Below are positions 1-7,890 of a stretch of 64,000 nucleotides of DNA, one piece after another (position 1 is the stretch's first letter; each line of letters starts with the position of its first letter). The position numbers and the translations under genes were made by a program. Source of the stretch: Viridilinea sp964592425 (GTDB taxonomy: Bacteria > Chloroflexota > Chloroflexia > Chloroflexales > Chloroflexaceae); contig CAZQCG010000001.1 in NCBI GenBank assembly GCA_964592425.1, forward strand, positions 62,001 to 126,000, written 5' to 3'. Below the pieces are notes generated by a model. The model saw only the letters and a list, made by a program, of their open reading frames with translations. It made no database searches and was not told the DNA's origin.

Positions 1-128
1 TAGCATGAGCCGTATCTGACCGTGTTATACTGGATCCAACGACCTTTGCAGGTGAGTTGTCGGTGCGTCTCTGGTCGCTCATTACCGTACGCCCTACGAC
101 TCGCTTCAACTCTCCAAGGAGCGCGCTC

Positions 129-659
129 ATGGAGGTTATGGATAGCCATCCCTTTCGCACCCTCTCGATGTCAGTGCTCATGACCCCGGATACTGCCAAT
201 TTCGCTGGCAATGTTCATGGTGGTCACATCCTCAGGCTGCTCGATCAGGTTGCCTTCGCCTGCGCCTCGCGCTACTCTGGTTCCTACGTTGTCACCATTT
301 CGGTAGACCAGGTCGCCTTTCATGAGCGGATCCATGTGGGTGAACTGGTGAATTTTCATGCATCGGTCAACTATACCGGCAAAACTTCGATGGAGATCGG
401 CATCCGCGTGGTCGCCGAGAACATCACCGGGCGCACCCAGCGCCATGTACTCACCTGCTACTTCACTATGATCGCCGTCGACTCAAATGGTCACCCCCGT
501 CCGGTCATCCCGGTGCCGGTGATCACTCCTGAAGAGCGCCGTCGCTGGGCGGCGGCCAAGCTGCGCCGTGAGCTACGCAAAGAGATCGAAGCACGTAGCC
601 TTGAGATCCGCCAGCACCCCGAAGAGATTCTTGCTGAAATGGATGGCGAGCCGCATTAG
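129..659 (+). CDS. Acyl-CoA thioesterase, HotDog fold
   Basis: Probably hydrolyses acyl-CoA thioesters in the cytoplasm. The 176-residue protein has the arrangement of the YciA/BACH hot-dog thioesterases: an early motif NFAGNVHGGHILRLLDQVA, followed by the VSVDQVAFHERIHVGE-like core (here VTISVDQVAFHERIHVGE) and a second strand-rich half. The C-terminal 40 residues are charged and probably helical. The ATG at 129 is chosen because AAGGAG lies seven bases upstream (116-121); the reading frame stays open further upstream without a ribosome site. A second ATG at 138 is possible. The gene stands alone and ends at a perfect hairpin shared with the opposing tRNA. Family is clear; the acyl substrate cannot be read from sequence. 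Confidence 0.85.
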   Translation: MEVMDSHPFRTLSMSVLMTPDTANFAGNVHGGHILRLLDQVAFACASRYSGSYVVTISVDQVAFHERIHVGELVNFHASVNYTGKTSMEIGIRVVAENITGRTQRHVLTCYFTMIAVDSNGHPRPVIPVPVITPEERRRWAAAKLRRELRKEIEARSLEIRQHPEEILAEMDGEPH

Positions 660-683
660 ATGGAAGCACAATAAGCAAACAGT

Positions 684-712
684 GAGGGGTGCAGTAAAAT
701 ACTGCACCCCTC
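684..712. terminator. Bidirectional hairpin terminator
   Basis: A perfect 13-bp inverted repeat (GAGGGGTGCAGTA with its complement) encloses a three-base AAA loop. It sits 24 bases after the thioesterase stop and 10 bases beyond the 3' end of the opposing tRNA, so it can end both transcripts. There is no clear T tract. Confidence 0.8.
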
Positions 713-722
713 GTGATTCTCT

Positions 723-797
723 TGGTAGCGGCGGCAGGATTCGAACCTGCGACCTTCGGGTTATGAGCCCGACGAGCTGCCACTGCTCCACGCCGCG
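723..797 (-). tRNA. Initiator tRNA-fMet (CAT anticodon)
   Basis: The minus strand folds as a 75-base cloverleaf with encoded CCA. The anticodon arm is TCGGG-CTCATAA-CCCGA, which gives anticodon CAT and the three consecutive G:C pairs typical of initiators. Acceptor position 1 (C) faces a T at position 72, an unpaired first pair that is the other initiator hallmark. The T arm is GCAGG-TTCGAAT-CCTGC. The D arm (GAGC-AGTGGCA-GCTC) has a seven-base loop, shorter than the nine bases of the familiar bacterial initiator. Confidence 0.95.
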
Positions 798-869
798 TCG
801 CTCCTACACCTATTGTAGCAGAGCGTCTAGCACGATGTCAAGGCATTTTGGCGTGGATGCTCGAAACTG

Positions 870-1475
870 TCACTCTGGCGCTTCCTCGGCCAGCGCTGTC
901 GCGACGGCGCGGTGAACGACGGCGCGAAACCTTCCCCAGCTATGCCAGTCGCCAGCGATCTCCCCGTCATAGCGGGCCTCGAGCGTATCAAGCTGCCTGG
1001 CCAGATCAAGCAGACCGGGTAGGTCTACCTCACCATAGGCTTCAAGCTGTTCGTCCGGGTCAGACGCACCGAGCGTTCCACCAAGCTCGTCGAGCAGAAA
1101 GGCGAAGCTGTAGAAAGCGTAATCACCGGGTGGTGTCTCAGGCGTATGGTAGCTGATCTGGGCCAGAAAGCGGCGCAGAGCCACCTCCAGCCCGGTCTCC
1201 TCGGCCACTTCACGCAACAAGGCCGCCTCAATCCCTTCGCCATGCATAATCCCGCCCGTTGGCAGGCGCATCACCCCTGGCGGGTAGATCGTCTTGCGCA
1301 TTGTCAGTAGATGGCCACTGGGTCGCCGGATGACCATACAGACCTCGCCCACCCGATCGGACTTGCTCAACGGGTCAAAGGCTGCATCGAGAAGGGATGC
1401 CTCAATCTGCGCCGGGACTCCGTAGCGCCCGGCCAGAGTGAGCGCTTCAGCGGCCAGGCTTGCGGGGATCTGCAT
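870..1475 (-). CDS. NUDIX hydrolase
   Basis: A 201-residue cytoplasmic NUDIX pyrophosphohydrolase. The NUDIX box is intact at about residues 74-97 (GGIMHGEG, then REVAEETGLE), with the REVAEE metal-binding glutamates in place. The N-terminal 40 residues precede a strand with VCMVIRRPSGHLLTMRK, as expected for the fold. ATG at 1475 is preferred over the TTG immediately before it because AGGAG (1483-1487) lies seven bases upstream. It is followed on the same strand by... no close partner: the PHP gene upstream ends 32 bases away and is probably co-transcribed. Substrate is unknown. Confidence 0.85.
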   Translation of the reverse strand: MQIPASLAAEALTLAGRYGVPAQIEASLLDAAFDPLSKSDRVGEVCMVIRRPSGHLLTMRKTIYPPGVMRLPTGGIMHGEGIEAALLREVAEETGLEVALRRFLAQISYHTPETPPGDYAFYSFAFLLDELGGTLGASDPDEQLEAYGEVDLPGLLDLARQLDTLEARYDGEIAGDWHSWGRFRAVVHRAVATALAEEAPE

Positions 1476-1507
1476 CAAGACACTCCTCTCTATGCAGCGT
1501 GGGCGGG

Positions 1508-2335
1508 CTAACAGACGCCCAGGCGCTCCAACAACGGGCGCACCAACTCCCGTGGCACCTGCGCCAGGGGCTGCTGCGGGTGGTGCGAGTCCGAGCCGCC
1601 CGAGACGAGCAAGTTGTAGCGTGTGGCCAGGGTGGCGTAGAAGCGCTGCTGTTCAGGTGTGTGGCTGGGATAGTAGACCTCGATCCCGTCCAGGCCAGCG
1701 GCAGCCATGGCTACGATATCAGCTTCGTCGGCAGGAATGGCGTAGATGCCTTTGCTGCGCCCGGGGTGGGCCAGCACCGCCAGGGCACCCAGGCGATGCG
1801 CAACCCCAATAATGGTCGCAACCTCCAGGGGACGGTAGGCCCCCGGCAATGCTGTCAGGAGAAAGCGCATACCAGCCTCTTCGTCGCCCTCAGCGGCTAC
1901 ACGCCCCGGCAGTTGGTTCAGACGTGCGAGAGCCGTCGCCACCTCAGCCACATTCGGCGCACGGCCCAGACCGTCCAGGCCTGCCAGATGGAAACCCTGG
2001 GCGGGTAGTTCACGCAGCAACTGCTGGGCATCCTCGGCGTTGCGCGTAAAGACGGCGTTGCACAACTCGATCAATTCTGGCGCATGCGGGTCGGCCCCGT
2101 AGACCAGTGTATGCCAGAGCTTGCCGCCAGCCGCGCTGTCGAGCTCTACGCCTGAGATTACCTGTACGCCATGGCGGCTACCGGCTGCACAGAGTGCCGC
2201 CACCGAGGCCGTCGTCTGATGATCTGCCGCAGCGATCACTTGCAAGCCTGCCGTCGCTGCCGCTGCTGCCAGGTCTTCCGGCTGCCAGGTTGCGTGGTGC
2301 GGCGTAGCATTGGTATGCAGATGCAGATCAATCAT
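1508..2335 (-). CDS. PHP-domain phosphoesterase
   Basis: A 275-residue protein of the PHP (polymerase and histidinol phosphatase) superfamily, resembling the TrpH/YciV-type nucleotide or phosphoester phosphatases. The N-terminal metal motif MIDLHLHTNATPHH supplies His5 and His7; AAADHQTT, VLAHPGR and the late SGGSDSHHP are the further metal-ligand segments expected of the family. Length matches the stand-alone family. It overlaps the upstream EamA gene by four bases (ATGA), so translation is probably coupled. Exact substrate (for example 3',5'-nucleoside bisphosphate) is inference. Confidence 0.8.
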   Translation of the reverse strand: MIDLHLHTNATPHHATWQPEDLAAAAATAGLQVIAAADHQTTASVAALCAAGSRHGVQVISGVELDSAAGGKLWHTLVYGADPHAPELIELCNAVFTRNAEDAQQLLRELPAQGFHLAGLDGLGRAPNVAEVATALARLNQLPGRVAAEGDEEAGMRFLLTALPGAYRPLEVATIIGVAHRLGALAVLAHPGRSKGIYAIPADEADIVAMAAAGLDGIEVYYPSHTPEQQRFYATLATRYNLLVSGGSDSHHPQQPLAQVPRELVRPLLERLGVC

Positions 2336-3243
2336 GTGCCTCCTGCTGCCGTCTCCGCTTCAAGTGCTGCCCGGCGCACCCGACGGCGTTCGGCGCTCAG
2401 GTTGATCCAGTTACCCAACAACATCAAACTAGCCCCGGCCAGTACAAAGGGTTGCAGCGGCTCGCCATAAAAGATCGCCCCAACCAGTGCGATCAGCGGC
2501 AGGCGCAGGAAGTCCATCGGCACCACGACCGTAGCGTCAGCGAGGGCCAGGGCCCGCGCCATACAGTAGTGGGCGCTAAGCGCCGTCAGCCCTACCAGGG
2601 CCAGCCAGGGCCACATCGCTGGGGAGGGGTTGCTCCACTGGGTCAGTGCCGGTAACAGGCCCAGTGGGAGCTGCATCACCGTCATATAGAAGAGGATCGC
2701 CAGGGGTGAATCTTGCCGCGCCAGGCTGCGGGTGAGCGTATGCGAGAGGGCGTAGGCCAGCGCGCTAGCCAGGACAGCCAGGGCCGCCGGGTGCAGCCCC
2801 TGCAGGCCGGGGCGCAAGATTAAGAGCAGCCCGGCGCTGCCAAAGGCAATCGCCGCCACACGCGGCCCACTCATCCGCTCGCCGAGCAGCAAGGTGGCCC
2901 AGATTGCCGTCCAGATCGGTGTCGTAAACTCAATTGCAAAGACCTCGGCCAGGGGGATGAAGGCCAGCCCGTAAAACCAACCAAACTGCCCGCCAAAATG
3001 GGCCAGGTTACGCACCGCGTGCAGGCCGAGCCGCCCGGTGCACGCCTGGTCCCAGCCTCGTCCGCTGAGCAGCGCCGTGATCACCAGCAGGCCGATCAGG
3101 CTGCGGAAGAAGAGGATCTGAAAGGTGCCCAGTTCGGCAGAGAGCTCACGTCCGCCAATAGCCATCGCCATAAACGAGACTAGAGCCCCACCCATCCAGG
3201 CTGTGGCCAGCAGGATCGCATTCGGTGCTGTGTGGTGCTGCAT
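2332..3243 (-). CDS. EamA/DMT-family membrane transporter
   Basis: A 303-residue inner-membrane protein with about ten hydrophobic segments in two repeated halves, the drug/metabolite transporter layout (RhaT/EamA type). The second half contains FLRLPLIALVGAIFYGEPLQPF, a stretch typical of the second EamA domain. The start is placed at 3243 (MQHHTAPNAILL); a longer frame reaching 3318 would run into the next gene. It lies between the rhodanese-like gene (10 bases upstream) and the PHP gene (four-base overlap), forming a three-gene unit. Transported compound cannot be predicted. Confidence 0.82.
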   Translation of the reverse strand: MQHHTAPNAILLATAWMGGALVSFMAMAIGGRELSAELGTFQILFFRSLIGLLVITALLSGRGWDQACTGRLGLHAVRNLAHFGGQFGWFYGLAFIPLAEVFAIEFTTPIWTAIWATLLLGERMSGPRVAAIAFGSAGLLLILRPGLQGLHPAALAVLASALAYALSHTLTRSLARQDSPLAILFYMTVMQLPLGLLPALTQWSNPSPAMWPWLALVGLTALSAHYCMARALALADATVVVPMDFLRLPLIALVGAIFYGEPLQPFVLAGASLMLLGNWINLSAERRRVRRAALEAETAAGGT

Positions 3244-3253
3244 AGGCCCTCTC

Positions 3254-3829
3254 TTAGCCACGCAGCAGAGCCTCGACAGGATAGCCAGCATCGCGCCAGG
3301 ACTGGAAGCCGCCCTCAAGGGCTATCACCTTCGGGTAGCCCAGTTCCATAAAGATCTGCGCCCCGCGCATACCCGATTCGGGCCGGGTGGCATCGCCATA
3401 GGCAATGATCACCACCTCAGGCCCGGCCTGTGCCAGACTAGGCTCAAGCTCACGCGAGGTAATCGTCAGTGCCCCTGGGATATGGCTCTCAGCGTAGACC
3501 TCGCTTGAGCGCAGGTCGATAAAGATCGCCGTGCCAGCATCAAAGAGTGCCCGCGCCTCAGCCAGGCTGATCTGCTCTACCGCTGGTCCGTCCGGGTTAA
3601 GCCCCCCATGTTGAACGTCTGCCTGCGCAGTCGGAACTGCAGGGGCACCCGTCGCCAGCACTGCCGGTTGGGCCGCCGGAGCGGTAGGCTCCTGGGCTAC
3701 CGGGGCAGGCGTACGCGTCAACAACACAGCTGCCAGGGCGGCCACCAACACCAGCCCGCCAATCACGGATGGCATCAACCAGCGTGGCTGCCTACCTGAG
3801 GTCTGCCCATTTTGCTCTTCACCAATCAT
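3254..3829 (-). CDS. Membrane-anchored rhodanese-like protein lacking the catalytic cysteine
   Basis: A 191-residue protein: a short charged N-terminus, one transmembrane helix at about residues 18-38, a Pro/Ala-rich linker (40-80) and a rhodanese-like domain (about 84-187) with SLAEARALFDAG, FIDLRSSEVYAESHIPGA and LEGGFQSWRDAGYPV. The active-site loop usually begins with Cys; here the corresponding place reads AYGDATRP, and the whole protein contains no cysteine. Sulfurtransferase activity is therefore unlikely; a binding or sensory role outside the membrane is inference. It is first of the unit with the EamA and PHP genes. Confidence 0.8.
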   Translation of the reverse strand: MIGEEQNGQTSGRQPRWLMPSVIGGLVLVAALAAVLLTRTPAPVAQEPTAPAAQPAVLATGAPAVPTAQADVQHGGLNPDGPAVEQISLAEARALFDAGTAIFIDLRSSEVYAESHIPGALTITSRELEPSLAQAGPEVVIIAYGDATRPESGMRGAQIFMELGYPKVIALEGGFQSWRDAGYPVEALLRG

Positions 3830-3934
3830 AGGTACCTATTGTGCTCAAAGCTACTTGTCCAGCTTGTAGCGAACATGCGCTATTCTACCGTATGTTAGAT
3901 CATCAGCAGCAAGCCCATCATCGAGGAGATTCCT

Positions 3935-4906
3935 ATGGCGATCAGCGAAGTGACCCCGACGATCATGCGCGTACCGTTACCCTTACCCTTCGCCCTGAAC
4001 AGTGTCAACTGCTACCTGCTGCGTGATGCTGAGGGCTGGACTATCCTCGATGCCGGGCTCCATACAGCAGAGGGCGAGGCTGCCTGGCAGGCTGCGTTTG
4101 CCGAACTTGAGCTCAGCCCTGGAGCCATCCGCCAGATTGTGCTGACCCACTTTCACCCCGACCATTTTGGTATGGCCGGGTGGTTACAGCAACTCACCGG
4201 GGCCCCCGTGCTGCTGGCCCCGCGTGAGATTGAGCAGGCTCACCAGATGTGGGACAAGCCCACTGCGCAACTTGAGCCGCTGGTGCCGCTCTACCTCGCC
4301 CATGGCGCACCCGAAACGATTGTGGCGAGCATTGAAGCTACTGTGGTACAACTACGCGCTGCCACCTTTCCCCATCCTGAACTGACCCCTCTGGCACCTG
4401 GCGCGGAGGTGTTGATGGGTGGCTATCGCTTTAGCGCCATCCACGCCCCCGGTCACAGCGACGGCCAGTTGATCTTCTACGACGCCGACGCAGCCCTGAT
4501 GCTCTGCGGCGACCATCTTCTAAACCAGATCACCCCGCACATCGGGCGCTGGCCCGACAGCGAGCCCGATCCCCTGGGGCGCTACCTTGGCTCCCTGGCG
4601 AGCCTGAGCGAGCTTGAGGTACGCCTGGCCCTGCCTGGCCACAAGAGCCTGATCCATAACTGGGCCGGGCGCATCGCCGAGCTACAAGCCCACCATGACG
4701 TCCGCCTGGCGCTGATGCTTACAGCTGTCGGCGAGGCCGCCAACGCCTATACCGTTGCCACACGCGTCTTCCCCTTCGAGCGCTTCACGGCCCACGAGCA
4801 ACGTTTTGCGATTGCCGAGACCATCGCCCACCTTGATCGCCTGACGATCACCGGGCACCTGCAACGTGAGGATGGCCCCTCGGTGATCTACCGCCGCAGT
4901 GGCTAG
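3935..4906 (+). CDS. Metallo-beta-lactamase-fold hydrolase
   Basis: A 323-residue member of the metallo-beta-lactamase superfamily. The metal motif HFHPDH is at residues 72-77 (His72, His74, Asp76, His77); HAPGHSDGQ and LCGDHLL supply the next ligands, and LALPGHKSLI the last. The C-terminal 100 residues are helical (QRFAIAETIAHLDRL), like the glyoxalase-II-type and LACTB2-like hydrolases that carry a winged-helix tail. GAGGAG precedes the ATG by eight bases. Single gene, convergent with the act operon. Function beyond hydrolase is not determined. Confidence 0.83.
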   Translation: MAISEVTPTIMRVPLPLPFALNSVNCYLLRDAEGWTILDAGLHTAEGEAAWQAAFAELELSPGAIRQIVLTHFHPDHFGMAGWLQQLTGAPVLLAPREIEQAHQMWDKPTAQLEPLVPLYLAHGAPETIVASIEATVVQLRAATFPHPELTPLAPGAEVLMGGYRFSAIHAPGHSDGQLIFYDADAALMLCGDHLLNQITPHIGRWPDSEPDPLGRYLGSLASLSELEVRLALPGHKSLIHNWAGRIAELQAHHDVRLALMLTAVGEAANAYTVATRVFPFERFTAHEQRFAIAETIAHLDRLTITGHLQREDGPSVIYRRSG

Positions 4907-4928
4907 CAGGGACTACGCCCCAACTCAA

Positions 4929-4960
4929 GGCCCCGCTTGCCACTACCGACAAGCGGGGCC
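4929..4960. terminator. Hairpin terminator between convergent genes
   Basis: An 11-bp perfect stem (GGCCCCGCTTG and its complement) with a ten-base loop lies between the stop codons of the hydrolase and actG. It can serve both strands. Confidence 0.75.
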
Positions 4961-4982
4961 TGATCTTCAAACAAAACCAGTC

Positions 4983-5342
4983 TCAAGGTGTAGGGGTTGC
5001 AGCGGGAGTAGTCGTTTCGAGAGCTGGCAGGCCACGCTCAACGATCAGATCTATGGCTTGATCGATCGGGATATGTACCTTACCTTCAAGCGTATAGCCA
5101 TACGAGCCCAGCAACTCATCCTGCGCAGGGAAGTAGTCGAGGTAGGTCGGCCCATCGAGGGCGACGACAGTTGGCGTGAAAGGAATGCGACCCGCGAGCA
5201 GCACCACCAGACTAACAATCACAAAGACGACCAGCATAGCCAGCATAAGTGAAACTGCCTGCGGCATCGGCTGAACTGGAGCCTGCGCTTGCGCCTGGGA
5301 TGGCGGATCATTCCGATAGGGGGCCTGGTATCGGTAACTCAT
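4983..5342 (-). CDS. actG: Alternative Complex III subunit ActG
   Basis: A 119-residue small subunit: a Gln/Pro-rich N-terminus, one transmembrane helix at about residues 28-50 (VSLMLAMLVVFVIVSLVVLLAG) split here only by its ends, and a soluble domain with a Thr/Pro tail. Assigned as ActG from size, single helix and its place as last gene of a seven-gene act cluster, directly after actF (two-base gap). In Alternative Complex III this peripheral subunit has no cofactor. No motif would identify it outside this context. Confidence 0.8.
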   Translation of the reverse strand: MSYRYQAPYRNDPPSQAQAQAPVQPMPQAVSLMLAMLVVFVIVSLVVLLAGRIPFTPTVVALDGPTYLDYFPAQDELLGSYGYTLEGKVHIPIDQAIDLIVERGLPALETTTPAATPTP

Positions 5343-5344
5343 AG

Positions 5345-6574
5345 TTAGTGATGACCTCCAACCTTCAGCGCGTCCATATTCGGGTCGCGGAGCGGGAGTA
5401 GGGGTGCCCGCTGCATATTCCAGGCCCAGACGGCCAGCCAGATCCCGACCAGGCCCACGGGTGCCGCCAGATCCATCCAGTCAATCCCGGTAACCGACTC
5501 GTGGAACTGGGGCAGAATAACCCAGGCCACATCAACCAGGCGGAAGACCAGGATCCAGATAGCGACAGTTGACAGGTAGTTCAGATTCTGCTTCGGCTTC
5601 CGCCCCAGCAGGGCGAAGAAGGGGGCGAAGAAGGCGAAGAACATCAGCATCAGGGCTGGCCAGATCCAGCCATTCTCGATGCGTCGGATATACCAGGGCA
5701 CAAACTCGGCCACATCACCGGCCCAGATGATCACCCACTGGCCAAAGGAGATATAGGTCCAGAGGATAGTGAAGGCGAAGAGTAGCTTACCCAGATCATG
5801 GATGGGCTTGATCGGCACATGCTCTTCGAAGAGGCTGGTGCGGCGTACCTGAGTCAGGGCGAGGATGAGGAAGGCCAGGGTGCTCAGACCACCATTGACC
5901 ATGTACTGTACGCCGAACATGGTCGAATACCAGTGCGCATCGAGCGACATACCCACATCGAAGGCAAAGAAGGTAATGCTAATCACAAAGAGGGCCACCC
6001 CAATCCCGCTGAGGCCACGCATACGCCCGGCACTGGCCACCGCATCGGCACCACGATCCTGCTGGCGCGACCAGGTGCGCAGCAGAATAGCCAGGGTGCT
6101 CCAGACCAGGAAGTAGATCGCCATGCGACCGGCGAACCAGGATGGGCTCATCCAGGGCGTACGGTGGGCGACAATCGGATCAAAGTGCGCACCGCCGGGT
6201 GTGACCACCTCTGGATCGGCCCAGTGATAGATAAAGTGGTCGAGGTTGAGCGTTTTGTTATAGGCGATCAGCACCACCATCAGGCTGAGGACAAAGAAGA
6301 CCGGCATCGCCAGTGCGCCTGCCTCCAGCATGCGGCGCACCGTAACCGCCCAGGCCCCGCCCGTCAGGTGCTGCACCAGCAAGAAGCCCAGGCAGCCCAG
6401 GGGGAAGCCCATTGCGAAGTAGAAGCCGAAGATATAGGCTTCAGCAAAACGGGTGGGGTTCACGAAGAACCCGAGGGCGAGCAGTGCCAGGCCGATGACG
6501 GCTGCGCCCAGGCCGAACAGTTGCAGTCTGTTCAACTGTGGAACGCGTGTCTGAGCAATCGTCGTAGTCGCCAT
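5345..6574 (-). CDS. actF: Alternative Complex III subunit ActF (NrfD-like integral membrane protein)
   Basis: A 409-residue polytopic membrane protein with about ten hydrophobic helices, related to the NrfD/PsrC quinone-binding family and to ActC. Visible helices include LFGLGAAVIGLALLALGFFV near the start and LMLMFFAFFAPFFALLG late. In Alternative Complex III it is one of the two large membrane subunits, thought to take part in proton translocation. ATG at 6574 is preferred over an upstream TTG at 6580 because AAGG lies six bases before it. A 124-base gap separates it from actE, the largest within the operon after the actA-actB and actB-actC gaps, but no promoter is evident there. Confidence 0.9.
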   Translation of the reverse strand: MATTTIAQTRVPQLNRLQLFGLGAAVIGLALLALGFFVNPTRFAEAYIFGFYFAMGFPLGCLGFLLVQHLTGGAWAVTVRRMLEAGALAMPVFFVLSLMVVLIAYNKTLNLDHFIYHWADPEVVTPGGAHFDPIVAHRTPWMSPSWFAGRMAIYFLVWSTLAILLRTWSRQQDRGADAVASAGRMRGLSGIGVALFVISITFFAFDVGMSLDAHWYSTMFGVQYMVNGGLSTLAFLILALTQVRRTSLFEEHVPIKPIHDLGKLLFAFTILWTYISFGQWVIIWAGDVAEFVPWYIRRIENGWIWPALMLMFFAFFAPFFALLGRKPKQNLNYLSTVAIWILVFRLVDVAWVILPQFHESVTGIDWMDLAAPVGLVGIWLAVWAWNMQRAPLLPLRDPNMDALKVGGHH

Positions 6575-6698
6575 GCTCAACCTTGTCTAGGATATTGGAG
6601 ACCGGAGGTCGGGGCTGGTGGCAGCAGAGTGAGGATCAAGCCGAGCCTCCTCTGCGCCAGTGTCAGGCTCCGTTCGCCGCTCCCTACGCGGACAGGCT

Positions 6699-7322
6699 TT
6701 AATTTCCCAGGTTACCGCGCTGATCGGGCGGCACATCATCAACCGTTGCGTTCTGACTCAACTGCAGAGCACGGATATAGGCGGCAATCGCCCAGCGATC
6801 TTCGGGTTGGATGCGTGAAGCGTAGGAATACATCGACTGGTAGCCGTCTTTCGCCGGGTCACCGCGATAGACTCCAACCGTGATAATGTTCACGACGTGG
6901 CTGAGTGGGGCCTCGCGCAGACGCTGCTGGTGGAAGTTGGCTGGCACAATGCCGCCGCGTTGGGCCACGACACTCTGCCCATAGCCCGATCGTCCGTGGC
7001 ACACAGAGCAATAGATATTGAACTGCTCCTGGCCCCGTTCCAGCAATTCACGGGTAACCTCAATCGGCATCTCGTTACTCTCAGCCCCGTCAACCAACCC
7101 GGTGAGGAAATACTGGTCGGTCTGTACCTGACCCAGGCCAACCGCGCCAGCGACATTCGGGCGTGAGCCGCGCCCATCGGCAAAGAAGCTACTGGGGTCG
7201 TAGGTCTGCACCTTCGGCTGGTTATACATGTCGAAGTGGCAGGCCCCCAGCATGAGGGGTAGCAGAGCTACCCAGGCGTAGCGCAGGACATGGCTCAGGG
7301 AGATTGGGCGTAGCGTCTGCAT
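6699..7322 (-). CDS. actE: Alternative Complex III subunit ActE (mono-haem cytochrome c lipoprotein)
   Basis: A 207-residue exported cytochrome c. The N-terminus is a lipoprotein signal ending in LMLGAC (Cys28 would be lipidated). One haem-binding site CSVCH is at residues 105-109, followed by helices ending in PEDRWAIAAYIRALQLS, typical of class I cytochromes c. In Alternative Complex III this subunit carries electrons from the penta-haem ActA towards the periplasmic acceptor. It lies 11 bases after actD in the operon. Confidence 0.92.
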   Translation of the reverse strand: MQTLRPISLSHVLRYAWVALLPLMLGACHFDMYNQPKVQTYDPSSFFADGRGSRPNVAGAVGLGQVQTDQYFLTGLVDGAESNEMPIEVTRELLERGQEQFNIYCSVCHGRSGYGQSVVAQRGGIVPANFHQQRLREAPLSHVVNIITVGVYRGDPAKDGYQSMYSYASRIQPEDRWAIAAYIRALQLSQNATVDDVPPDQRGNLGN

Positions 7323-7333
7323 CGCGTGGTCCT

Positions 7334-7879
7334 CTAGTGGTTGACCTCAGAGACCTGCTGGGCTCCCAGACCTCGCAGGAACGACGAGGTCTGAGCGCGA
7401 TCGAACAGCGGATCCGTCGACTCGATGCACAGGAAGAAGGAGTCCTGGGAAGCATGATCGAAGCGCGGCGTATTGAAGACGGGGTGATAGGGCATCGGCA
7501 GGCCATTGAGCACGACCATCGAGATGGCGGCAGTGAAGGCGGCGAAGAGGATGCCCAACTCGAAGGTGATCGGGATCATTGACGGCCAGTTGCTAAGATC
7601 GAGTGGGCGCCCGCCGATATTCATTGGGAAGTCAACGATGTTGCCCATGTACTGCAGAATGAAGCCTGCGGCGGCACCGCTGAGCCCGGCGACCAATACC
7701 AGCCGGGGGACGCCCGTATCGCCCTGGGCAATCTCTTCGACCACCTCCTCAATAGGGAAGGGCGTATAGGCATCCATCTTGCTGTAGCCAGCGTGTTTGG
7801 CGGCGTGGGTGGCCTTGATCAGCGCCTCGGGGGTCGCAAACTCGGCCATGACACCGTAAATCTCATTACTATTCTGCAT
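7334..7879 (-). CDS. actD: Alternative Complex III subunit ActD (DUF3341)
   Basis: A 181-residue membrane subunit with two hydrophobic helices (around residues 60-80, VLVAGLSGAAAGFILQYMGN, and 105-125, PITFELGILFAAFTAAIS) between soluble ends. The start MQNSNEIYGVMAEFATPEALIKA and the DAYTPFPIEEV segment are characteristic of the DUF3341 family, which is ActD. Sits between actC (11-base gap) and actE. It is believed to be structural. Confidence 0.92.
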   Translation of the reverse strand: MQNSNEIYGVMAEFATPEALIKATHAAKHAGYSKMDAYTPFPIEEVVEEIAQGDTGVPRLVLVAGLSGAAAGFILQYMGNIVDFPMNIGGRPLDLSNWPSMIPITFELGILFAAFTAAISMVVLNGLPMPYHPVFNTPRFDHASQDSFFLCIESTDPLFDRAQTSSFLRGLGAQQVSEVNH

Positions 7880-7890
7880 AAGCGCTTCCC

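Noticed and set aside
3828..3839. 12-bp palindrome ATAGGTACCTAT overlapping the start of the rhodanese-like gene
   Set aside because: Perfect 12-bp palindromes are expected several times in 64 kb by chance, and no second copy was found.
5798..6883. A 361-codon open frame opposite actF and actE
   Set aside because: It is antisense to two well-supported act genes and gives a charged, low-order product.
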